Shown here one piece after another: positions 47,474 to 57,341 of a stretch of DNA of 64,000 nt. The stretch covers positions 10,245,001 through 10,309,000 of the forward strand of contig CM037589.1 in NCBI GenBank assembly GCA_021018995.1, read 5' to 3'. The number at the start of each line of letters is the position of its first letter. The first letter of the stretch is position 1. Position numbers and translations under genes: made by a program. This DNA comes from Chloranthus sessilifolius (Eukaryota > Streptophyta > Magnoliopsida > Chloranthales > Chloranthaceae). The notes beneath the pieces are model-generated. The model was given only the letters and a program-made list of their open reading frames with translations. It did not search any database and was not told where the DNA came from.

Positions 47474-47619
47474 GTAAATCAATTTATACTTTTTGGCACA
47501 ATTTTAAAATTAGTTGATAGAATTTTGAAAATTAAAAGAATTGGGTATTTATTTTTTTTATTAATGGCATTGAATGATTTGCATTTGAGTTGAATGAATG
47601 TGTTTAAATATGAGATTAA

Positions 47620-48840
47620 TAATTTTTTTTCTTTATATAATTTTTTTTAAAGTATTAAAAAAAGCATTAAAAAAAATATATAAAAATTGCATTAAAAAAA
47701 ATATTAAAAAATTGCATTAAAAAAAGCATAAAAAATTGCATTAAAAAAAACATTAAAAAAAGCATAAAAAAAAATTGTATAAAAAATCGTTGACATAATT
47801 TTTATAAAAAAAAAAAAACATTTTTTATAAAAAAAATTTGTATAAAAAAATCACTGTCCTAAACAATTGTAAAAAAAGCAGTGGGTTTTTCTATGACTGT
47901 CAAGAGCAGTTGTTATTGAAGTTCATAAACCACTGTCTTGTATAGTGGTAAAAAAAAATCACTCATTTTTTTACAATTGTTTAGGGCAGTAGTTTTTTTG
48001 AAAAAACCCACTGTCAAAGACAGTGATTTTGTGAAAAAACCACTATTTAAGGCAGTGATTTTTTTAGCTTTTTCACGTAATGGACTCTATATAATTTGGA
48101 CACTATTCTAACACTTATCATATGTAAAATTAAATCCTTGCAATGTGGGACTATTCTAATATTGATCACATGCCCTCCAACTTCAAAAGGCTCCCCAAAG
48201 AAGAGAAAGATGAGGGGCTAGAGTTTCAACCGGGTCCTATTGATTATAAAGAGTTTAACTGCATCCCATCTAAACACATAGAGAACCCAATTATCAGTGC
48301 CCCCAAACTAATTTTTGAAAAGAAACTCTCCCAAACTGACACCAAATCTCATCATAATCGCCTCTTGATCAACAGGAATTCCATCAAGACATCCATCTTT
48401 CCTTGGTTGACAAAAGATGATATAAACAAAGTGCAAGTAAAGAAGGGCCAGGAAGGTAGTGTTCTTAGATGAGAGGGGCGTTGATTGGTAAGTGGACACG
48501 ATGATGTGAAAAAGCTAAAAAAATGATTGTTCTAACCAATGGTTTTTCAAAAAAATGACTGCCCTAATAAGTTGTAAAAAAAACAGTGTTTTTTTTTATT
48601 ACTATACACGACAGTCGTTTATGAATTTCAACAACGATTGCTTTTAACAGTAGTCATAAAAGAATGAATAATTTGGGCTGTCATTTTTTATGCAAACTTT
48701 TTTAAAAAATAAAACTATTTTTTGTTAATGATTTTTGTTAATGTTTTTTTTAATTCTTTTTTTAAATACTTTTTTTAATGCATTTTTAAATGTTTTTTTT
48801 AATGGTTTTTTTAATTTTTTATTTTACCCCATCATTCATT
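47620..48840. repeat. Long AT-rich inverted repeat, CACTA-like arms
   Basis: The left arm (about 47640-48080) and right arm (about 48500-48835) are inverted copies. Examples are 'gcagtgatttttttagc' plus 'tttttcac' at 48050-48077 against 'gtgaaaaagctaaaaaaat' at 48506, and 'agttcataaaccactgtc' at 47921 against its diverged complement at about 48615. Outer parts are runs of GCATTAAAAAA and their complement. GTGAAAAAGC ends of this kind resemble CACTA termini and face the central segment, so these may be ends of two elements, or one foldback element. Confidence 0.65.
48143..48472 (+). CDS. Unrecognised ORF between inverted-repeat arms, 109 aa
   Basis: Open frame from ATG 48143 (MWDYSNIDHMPSNFKRLPKE) to TGA 48470-48472. 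Charged and soluble-looking, with KRLPKEEKDEGLEF and WLTKDDINKVQVKKGQEG. No signal peptide, membrane segment or known motif is visible. GC content is higher than in the flanking arms, so it may be host sequence caught between two repeats or cargo of a foldback element. Its coding status is unproven. Confidence 0.25.
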   Translation: MWDYSNIDHMPSNFKRLPKEEKDEGLEFQPGPIDYKEFNCIPSKHIENPIISAPKLIFEKKLSQTDTKSHHNRLLINRNSIKTSIFPWLTKDDINKVQVKKGQEGSVLR

Positions 48841-48844
48841 CGGC

Positions 48845-49010
48845 CACTCCCACTCCTTGCAGCCCATATTTGGCCAATCTTCGGGTGAGCTTTATTTTTG
48901 TGCATAACAAGGGAACCTGAACAATGTCCTCTACTTCTTCAGCATTGTAATTTTGCTTCTTGTTATCCACAAGATCCACAATGTCGTAAAGCATTTTCTC
49001 TCTTAATAAC
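48845..49010 (-). other. Minus-strand open stretch, possible exon fragment
   Basis: On the minus strand the frame reads EKMLYDIVDLVDNKKQNYNA, EEVEDIVQVPLLCTKIKLTR and RLAKYGLQGVGVAE without a stop. Residue composition is protein-like, but I do not recognise a family. It lies between the inverted repeat and copia element V. Confidence 0.3.
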
Positions 49011-49036
49011 TTCTTTATCTGTAGGTATGACGTATA

Positions 49037-49711
49037 TGTTGTATATTTTAAAGAGTTTTAAAAAACTTTTTTTTTGATTTATTATATGTTGATGGCAAAC
49101 TTGTAAAAATCATTTTCTAATGAAGTGCTTTTTCATATTTGGATTTATCTCTTCACCGTAAATCTTAAGAGACACAAGTCTAGCATCTCTTCACCATAAA
49201 TCTGAAAAGACACAAGTGAATCAATTTTTTTTTCGGTTATGTGAAAAGACACAACTCTCTTAAAAGACATAAGTGAATTGATTTATCTTTTTACCGTTAT
49301 GTGAAAAGGCACAACTCTCTGAAAAGACACAAATATGAAATCTTTTCACCGTAATCTGAAAAGACACAATAGTTGGAGATTTTTTCTCTAAATAGAGATA
49401 AGATCTCCGTTAAAAAAAAAAAAAAAAGACACAAGAAAATATGAATTTCTTTTTTTCTTTTTGGACATATTACGTAGTGTTCAAATTTTATTTTTTTTGT
49501 GAGTGCAAATACAAAAAGAATTACAGAGGGCTAGGCTTGATTGTATCCCGGAAACGTGTTTGCTATTATCCTCTTTTGCTATCGCGATTCTAACCGGAAG
49601 GAGGCAAATAACGTTTAGAGAAAACGTTTATCTTAACGTGCCTCTAAGTTTTACCCTTTATTTCATCTTTTTTATTTTTTGCTTTCATCTTTCAATAAAA
49701 AATTTTCAACA
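49037..49711 (+). repeat. 5' LTR of copia element V (675 bp)
   Basis: TGTTGTATATTTT...TTTTCAACA. From about 49150 to 49375 it carries repeated AAAAGACACAA or AAGAGACACAA units, several preceded by CTTTTCACCGTAA so that TGAAAAG pairs back to CTTTTCA. These repeats are kept in the 3' LTR. Confidence 0.93.
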
Positions 49712-49743
49712 TTCTAAACATTAATTACGACATAAAAGCATCT

Positions 49744-50300
49744 ATGGCATCTATCAAAGTGATGAATCAAGATTTTGTACGATTGGAACGATTTGATGGA
49801 ACAAACTTTACCTGTTGGCAGCAGAAAATTTTGTTCTTCCTCACCACCTTGGATGTTGCATATATTTTAGACAAAGTTCTTGTTGACTTGTCACATGCAA
49901 AATTAGACAACACTCCGGAGGTCATTACTGCGCGAAAGAAATATAAAAATAATGATTACATATGCAATGGTCATATATTGAACACGCTCACGGATTCTAT
50001 CTACGACATCTACGTTAGCGTGCCCACTGAAAAAAAAAATATGGTGTGCACTTGACGAGAAATACAGAGTAGAAGAATTTGAAACTCGTACTTTTTTTAT
50101 TGGTAATTTATTTGATTTTAAGATGGAAAATGATAAGTCTATTCTAGCGCAAGTGTACGACTTGCAACTTATCATTAATCATCTTAATTCTTTTGGGATT
50201 AAATTTTCTGAGAAATTTCAAGTTGGCACTATAAGTTCTAGATTACCGCTTTCATGGAATGACTATAAAAAGAAGAGAATGAATTTTTTTCTATGACTCA
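49744..50300 (+). pseudogene. Gag of copia element V, first part
   Basis: Starts MASIKVMNQDFVRLERFDGTN with the copia Gag pattern F-R-ERFDGTNFTCWQQKILFFL and IL-TLTDSIYDIY. A frameshift near 50030 leads to WCALDEKYRVEEFETRTFFI, FKMENDKSILAQVYDLQLII and RLPLSWNDYKKK, and another near 50270 precedes the break. It is interrupted at 50305/50306 by the solo LTR; the sequence resumes at 52832 after the ACGTT duplication. Gag forms the particle shell. Confidence 0.9.
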
Positions 50301-50305
50301 ACGTT

Positions 50306-52826
50306 TGTGACAGCCCGGATTTCGGCACCCCGAAACCCGTGCCATCAGCACGATCATCTTGACCATGCCCTCTTTGCTAAGCACGGAACACTGGTATATC
50401 AAGCATCAAAAGTACTATAAATGAAATTGTGGAAAATAAATCTATATTAATTGACCTCCCAAAAGACAGTTCTACCCTCATGCCTCTGCATGAATGGAGA
50501 ACCGATCCGAACCATCGATGATAGCAATCATCACGGATGGTTCGCCTCAAAAGAATAATCCCTTCAATGTATGTATATATACATAGTCTAAAACAGAATC
50601 AAGGCTTGACATACCAAGCCGTACAAAACCTCTCCAATAATCTCTCAAAGTGGCACAACGGAGTCCTCTAGAAGAAGTCCTCTGGAGGTGGCTCCAACTC
50701 TTCGCCCGGCACGCAAGGTCCAGGCTTCATGGGATCGGCGTCTCCACGCGGCGGCATTCTAGCAGTGGACCTGCGACGTATAGTCTATAGGGTGAGCTAC
50801 ATCCTAGCTCAATAGGGAACAAACACGGTTGAACATATAAATTATAACTCACATGTATTCCATGATATGCCATGCATGATGTATCTATGCAGTTGTTAAT
50901 GAACAGTTAAAAAGCATTTTCGTTTTACTGTTGATTACTTATATTTTCATTTACTCATGAATGATGCTGAGAAGGCCTAAAGCAAAACTTAAACTTTCAA
51001 CTTAAGTAATCCCCGAGCAATATAGCATCGAGCCCCGACGAGATACCCATCATCGTCATCTATATAGACAGTTTTAACCGTATTCCCTGGGAATACAAAT
51101 AGTACCCAAGCCCCTTTCCCCTGGGGATTGGTGGCGGGATTTCACTTGTCTCAATCAACACCCCTGGGGTGTGCTTACTATGTACGGATAAGCCTCCGCA
51201 CTGGCCTACGGTTTCGCCGCCGTATCGGTCACGGATATCCTGCCGTGTCAGTCGTGGATATCCCGCCACGTCGGTGGGGTACCCTATCAAACCTCAAATA
51301 ACAAAAATATCGGTGCCTTACATATAGTTATTCACCGTGTAAATGTGCTATCTTATATCAGTTAGGCCCTATCAAACATGATTCAATCCTTGGATACATC
51401 CCTGGGATGCATCCATTTACTTGCATCACACCTGATGCTCTTATCTCTTTACTTCTTCATCCCCTGGGGATGGCTCATCATGATTACTCTTATGAATGTC
51501 ACACACACACACTTTTCACAATTCTTTAAGCAGTAAAATATTTGACTTTGAACTCTATATCACTACATACATGCTCTTGTAAAAATAAGGTACATGTTCA
51601 GGGTGTTCCCTACCTCAAGTCTTCGTTTGTTCAACGCATCAAGGTCCCACGTGGCTCCTTGTGCACTAGTCCACACGTACCACCTATGGTACCATATAAC
51701 AGGTGAAACACATCACAAAGGATGCAATAAGGAAGGTATAAGATCCTCCAAAAATCTTAAAGTCAACCCAAAAGTCAACCTAATTTATGTCAGTCGATTA
51801 ATCGAACTCCAAAATCGATTAATCGAATCTGATTCGATTAATCGATTTCCAAAATCGATTAATCGAATGTCAATATCGATTAATCGAAGCAATTTCGATT
51901 AATCGAAATTCTCCTTCATAAAGTCCATTCTCGATTCGAGCGATCGAGTTTTCGTTCGATTAATCAATTCAATTTGATTAATCGAAATTCTTCTTCATAA
52001 AGTAATTTCCTTTGTTAGACGATCGAGTTTTCATTCGATTAATCGAATCAATTTGATGTCGAAATTCTTCTTTATAAAGTAGACTCTCGATTCGAGCGAT
52101 TGAGTTTCACAAGTTGATTAATCGAAATCGATTAATCGAAATCAAAGTCGATTAATGAAATCAATTTGATTAATCGAAATCGGGTTCTCGACCTTTCAAC
52201 TTCCTCGCCGCCAATTTCGATTAATCAAACCCAATTTCGATTAATCGAAATTGTCGATTCGATTCTTCTTTCTTTTTCCATACTTTTTCTTCTATTTTTC
52301 TAAGCCATTATCCTAAGATTTAAACTATTTTCAACTACCATTTAGCCTCTATAATCTATGCATTTGATTTACAAAATTTTACCTTGAATCAATCTCAAAT
52401 TGATTTCAAATCTAGGGTTGGAAGGCTAGGGTTCCAGCTTTAGCTTTTTCAGCGGATCCCTTGCGTTGAATCTGCCTCTTTAATACTTGGATCCTTCCTT
52501 CCTCAGCTAGCCTTTACTCCTTGCATTAATCATTCTTTTCACTCTCTCTCTCTCTCTTCTTTACTCTCCTTCAATAACAAAACTCTTGATTTTAGGGTTA
52601 TTAACTCTTTTTATCCTCTTCCTCACTTGTGTGTTGAGCACATACACCGCGGTAGGTGTATGCGACTATACCTTCACAACACACGCCACATAGGCATTCT
52701 ATTTATCACATCTCATCCGTTCATCACACTACATACTAACTGTTGAACTTCCATTTGGTCAAACCTATGACCGATCGGGCACGGATCCCGAGGTCATAGT
52801 TTAGTGTGATTTTTCGGGTTATTACA
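50306..52826 (+). repeat. Solo LTR of a Tekay/Del-like Ty3/gypsy element (2521 bp)
   Basis: TGTGACAGCCCGGATTTCGG ... GGGTTATTACA, flanked by ACGTT on both sides (50301-50305 and 52827-52831). The TGTGACA...TTACA ends and length resemble LTRs of the Tekay/Del chromoviruses; lineage is by recollection. It contains a palindrome array (51790-52260). Short frames inside are not considered genes. Confidence 0.85.
51790..52260 (+). repeat. TCGATTAATCGA array in the solo LTR
   Basis: More than a dozen complete or slightly changed copies of TCGATTAATCGA or ATCGATTAATCGAA at irregular spacing of about 15-40 bp, mixed with TTCGAGCGATCGAG variants. Confidence 0.9.
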
Positions 52827-52831
52827 ACGTT

Positions 52832-55800
52832 TATGTCATCTACGAATTGAGGAAGAATCAAGACTTCGCTATCTAAAGATGATAAAAGAGTTAATCCCAA
52901 GGAAAATTTGGTTGAAAACATTAAATTAAATGATTCCAAACCAAATAAGAACTTGAAGTCAACTAAGAATAAAAATTAGTTTAAGAGGAAACTTACTGAT
53001 GATTAAAATGATCAGGACAAATTCAAGAAGAAATATAGAGTTTGTTATGTTTGTGGTAAATCTGATCATTTTGCTAGAGATTGTCGTTTTCGCAAAAAGC
53101 AAGAAACATTATTTCAAGCGAATCTCACCGAAGAGAAGATCATAGGCATGATTATTGAAGCCAATTCTGTGACGAAAGATGAAGGGTAGTGGCTAGGTAC
53201 CGGTGCTACAATTCACATTTCCAACAATTGCAATATGTTCAAAACATACACACCTATGAATGATGGTGGAGTGTAACTTGGTACCCATGATATAGCAAAG
53301 GTTCTTGGAATTGGCACTGTGGATCTCAAGTTCACTTCAGGCAAAGAAGCCACTCCTACTAAGGTTCATTATATACCTGATATGCGTGAAAATCTTCTAT
53401 CGGGTAACATTTTCAATAAATGTGACATCAAGATGATATATGAGTCCGATAAGTTAATCTTATCAAAGAATGAGATGTTTTTGGGCAATGATTACTCTTG
53501 TAAGGGGATGATCAAACTTAACATTGTGAATGAAATTTCTAGTTCTGCTTATATCGTTGATTCTTTTAGTTTGTGACATGATAGATTAGGACATCTAAAT
53601 TCTAGTTCTATGAAGAGTATGATAACTTTAGATTTAATATCTAAATGTGATACTTTTGTTTTGAATAAATGTGAAATTTGTGCACAGGCGAAGATTGTTC
53701 AGAAACCTTTTCAAAGTGTGGAAAGGAGTTCTGAAAAATTTGGCCTTATCCATTCCGATATATGTGACTTAAAAAATATTGAAACTCGTAGGGGTAAGAA
53801 ATATTTCATTATCTTTATTGATGATTTTTCTAAGTTTACATACACCTACTTATTGAGATCAAAGGATGAAGCACTTGACAAATTTAAGATTTATAAAGCA
53901 GAGATTGAGAATCAATTGAAGACTTCAATTAAGGTCTTACGGAGCGATAGGGGTGGAGAATATTTATCACACGACTTTGATGAATTTTGTGAATCTCATG
54001 GTATTATCCATTCAGTTACCGCCCCTTATACACTTCAGCAAAACGGAATTGCAGAAAGAAATAATCGTCCTCTTATAGATATGATAAATGTTATGTTGCT
54101 AAATTCTAGTTTACCGAAAAAAATGGGGTGAAGCTTTACTTACATCTTGTTATATATTGAATAGAGTACCTTTTAAAAATCAGAATATAATCTCATATGA
54201 ACTTTGGTTAAATCATAAACCTCACTTAGGATACTTTAATGTTTGGGGGTGTCTTGCATATGTGAGAATTCTCGCCATTAAGAGACCTAATTTAGGAGCT
54301 AAAATTATAAAATGCATATTTATTGGTTATGCACAACATAATAAATCATATAGGTTTTGGAATTTAGAAAATAATGCTATTATTGAATCTAGAGATGTAT
54401 AATTTTTTTTGAGAATATACTTTATCTCAATCGCCACAAATCAAATCAAGATTTGAGCTTTGGACTTGACTTTTATGTTTTTCTCATAGAGGGAAATAGA
54501 AATAATATTAAGAGGGAATATTGTATTTTTAATATTGAGGGTGACCCTACAACCCTTAAGGGAAAGAAGCCATCGATAATGAAATGAACTCAATTTTATC
54601 TAATAACACTTGGGTGTTAGTTGACTTACCCCCTGGTTCAAAACCAATAGGGTATAAGTGGATATTTAGAAAGAAATTGAGAGCTGATGGATCCATAGAT
54701 AAGTTCAAAGCTAGATTAGTGGCTAAAGGTTTTCGACAAAAAGAAGGAATTGATTATTTTGATACTTATGCACTTATTGCTAGAATATCACTATTAGATT
54801 CTTGTTGGCGTTAGCTTCAGTTCACCATCTAATCATTCATCAAATGGATGTAAAAATGACATTTTTAAATGATGATCTCACTGAAGAGATATATATGGAA
54901 CAACCCGAAGGGTTTGTTATAAAAGGTCAAGAGCATAAAGTGTGCAAGTTGGTCAGATCATTACATGATTTGAAACAAGCTCCCAAATTATGACATGATA
55001 AATTTGATAAAGTAATGTTATCAAATGGTTTTAAGGTCAATGAAGCAGATAAATATGTATATAGTAAATTTAATAAAACCTCTGGTGTTATTATCTGTTT
55101 TTATGTTGATGATATGCTCATATTTGGTACCGACATAGAGTGCATCATTAAAACCAAACTATTTTTGTCTTCAAATTTTAAGATGAAGGATATTAGAGAA
55201 GCTAATATAATTTTAAGAATAAAATTAATAAGAAATGATAAGGATATATCTTTAACCCAATCTCATTATATTGAGAAGCTCCTTAGAAAATTTGATTTCT
55301 ATGATTGTAATCCAGTTTCTACCCCTTATGATCCTAATTTAAAATTGAGAAAAAATACTAGAAGGTGTGTTTCTCAACTAGAATATGCAAGGGTAATTGG
55401 TAGTCTAATGTATGCAATGTATTGTACTCGTCCAGATATTGCCTATGTTGTGAGTAAACTCAGTAGATATACTAATAACCCTGATTAAGAACATTGAGAT
55501 GCTATATATCGAGTACTTAAATATCTTAGAGGGACTATAAATTATGTCTTATATTATCTTGACTATCTTGCTATTCTAAAAGGATATAGTGATGCCAGTT
55601 GGAACACAGATAGTGAAGAATCAAAGCCTACGACTGGTTGGATTTTCACTATAACAAATGGAACTATATCTTGGGGATCTAAAAAGCAAACTTGCATAAC
55701 TCATGCCGCTATAAAAGCTGAGTTTATTGCACTTGTTGCAACATGTAAAGAAACATAATAACCTAAAAACCTATTGGTAAACGTACTTATAGAGGATAAG

Positions 55801-56133
55801 CCTGTCACTGCAATTACCATATACTGTGATAATGAAGCGACTCTTAAATGAACGAATCATAAGACGTATAATGGTAAAAATAGACATATAAGTTTGAAAT
55901 ATAACTATGTCAAAAGTCTACTTAAGGGTGGAATAGTGACTTTAGATTCTGTAAGGTTGAAAGAGAATTTGACCGATCCTCTTACGAAGGGCCTTACAAG
56001 AGAATACTTACATAAGACATCTAATGGAATGAGGTTGAGGTCTATAAAAGAAAAGTCACCTTCAATGGGAACCCAACCTAAGTTTTGTAAACCATCACTT
56101 AGGTTCAATGGGAAAAACAAATTGAACGAGTGA
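52832..56133 (+). pseudogene. Gag end and Pol of copia element V
   Basis: Order: zinc knuckle CYVCGKSDHFARDC (53043-53084); protease WLGTGATIHIS, where the catalytic Asp has become Gly and a stop precedes it; pre-integrase (53319-53575, HDRLGHLNSSS); integrase (HSDICDLK, RSDRGGEYL, NGIAERNNR) to about 54131; reverse transcriptase 54584-55488 ([38 protein letters not shown]); RNase H from 55500 (SDASW, TTGWIF, AEFIALVA) to ENLTDPLTKGL near 56010. Stops and frameshifts recur (for example near 53575, 54131, 54993 and 55757). Domain order integrase before reverse transcriptase defines Ty1/copia. Confidence 0.93.
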
Positions 56134-56664
56134 TTCTTTTGATACTAGAATGAACTATATGTTCAAAAATAATTCATTCCCTTATGTCTACCAAACTAGT
56201 GCTAATCCTGTGAGAGAGGATGAGATTGATTCTCTTAATGAATCTATAGCTTTATTTAAGTTGGAATTATATATAGGAGTACTGTTGATGGATTCACCTA
56301 TTTGAGTGTGGAAGACAGGCCACTTTCTATGGAGCAATAGACTCTCCTAAAGCACTCAAGAAAATGGGGTAAAACACATGGCTATAAATGTGTTGGCTTT
56401 TTAAGAACACTAAATTTTATAAATTATAATGTATGCAGTATATCCGATTTATTGGATAAGGTCCCTAGTTCACAAAACTATAAGTTACTAAACAGCTTGA
56501 TAAACTTTGATATACTTACATTAAGTGAAAGTTCAAATTTTTTAGATACTTTCATTTATACATTATAATTTTCATATGCCCAAATAGATTATTTTAAAAA
56601 AAAAACTTTTAAAAATAGTGAGAGATTATTGTATATTTTTAAAACTTTAAAAATAGTGAGAGAT
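56134..56664 (+). other. Non-coding 3' region of copia element V
   Basis: Untranslated sequence between pol and the 3' LTR. The last part, AAATAGTGAGAGAT, serves as an A/G-rich primer tract and is present twice (about 56616-56628 and 56652-56664), a short duplication reaching the LTR edge. Confidence 0.6.
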
Positions 56665-57341
56665 TGTTGTATATTTTAAAGAGTTTTAAAAAACTTTATT
56701 TCTTGATTTATTATATGTTAATGACAAACTTGTAAAAATCATTTTCTAAAGAAGTGTTTTTTTAGATTTGAATTTATCTTTTTACTGTAAATTTTAAGAG
56801 ACACAAGTCTAGCATCTCTTCACCATAAATCTAAAAAGACACAGGTGAATGGATATTTTTTTTTCGGTTATGTGAAAAGACACAACTCTCTTAAAAGACA
56901 CAAGTGAATCAATTTATCTTTTTATCGTTATTTGAAAAGACACAACTCTCTGAAAAGACATAAATTTGAAATCTTTTCACCATAATCTGAAAAGACACAA
57001 TAGTTGGAGATTTTTTTTATAAATAAAAATAAAATCTCCGTTTTAAAAAAAAAAAAAGAAAAGACAAGAAAATAAGAATTTCTTTTTTTCTTTTTGAGCA
57101 TATTACTTGGTGTTCAAAATTTTTTTTTTTTTTGAGTACAAACACAAAAAAAATTACAGAGGGCTAGACTTAATTATATTCCGAAAACATGTTTATTATT
57201 ATCCTCTTTTGCTATTATGATCCTAACCGGAAGGAGGCAAATAATGTTTAGAGAAAACATTTATTTTAACGTGCCTCTAAGATTTACCCTTGATTTCATC
57301 TTTATTTTTTGCTTTCATCTTCCAATAAAATTTTTCCAACA
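56665..57341 (+). repeat. 3' LTR of copia element V (677 bp)
   Basis: TGTTGTATATTTT...TTTTTCCAACA. Similar to the 5' LTR with numerous substitutions, pointing to an older insertion than element III (qualitative). Confidence 0.93.

Larger units (their letters stand above)
49037..57341 (+). mobile_element. Element V: complete Ty1/copia retrotransposon, decayed
   Basis: LTRs of 675 and 677 bp (TGTTGTATATTTTAAAGAG ... CAACA) flank gag, protease, integrase, reverse transcriptase and RNase H in copia order. The flanks GTATA (49032-49036) and GTACA (57342-57346) differ at one base, consistent with an old 5-bp target duplication. A gypsy solo LTR sits inside gag (50306-52826). Many stops and frameshifts make it inactive. 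Confidence 0.92.

Noticed and set aside
34960..49036. Exact Helitron boundaries for the captured-gene cluster
   Set aside because: I looked for a 5' TC end and a 3' hairpin followed by CTRR, but found no convincing pair by eye, so no Helitron is annotated.
51780..52260. CRISPR-like array of short repeats
   Set aside because: Spacing is irregular, repeats are palindromic 12-mers without unique spacers of equal length, and the DNA is a plant LTR.
50306..52826. Genuine coding frames in the solo LTR (76 and 102 codons)
   Set aside because: They lie within a sequence with exact LTR ends and target duplication, and one is made partly of translated TCGATTAATCGA repeats.
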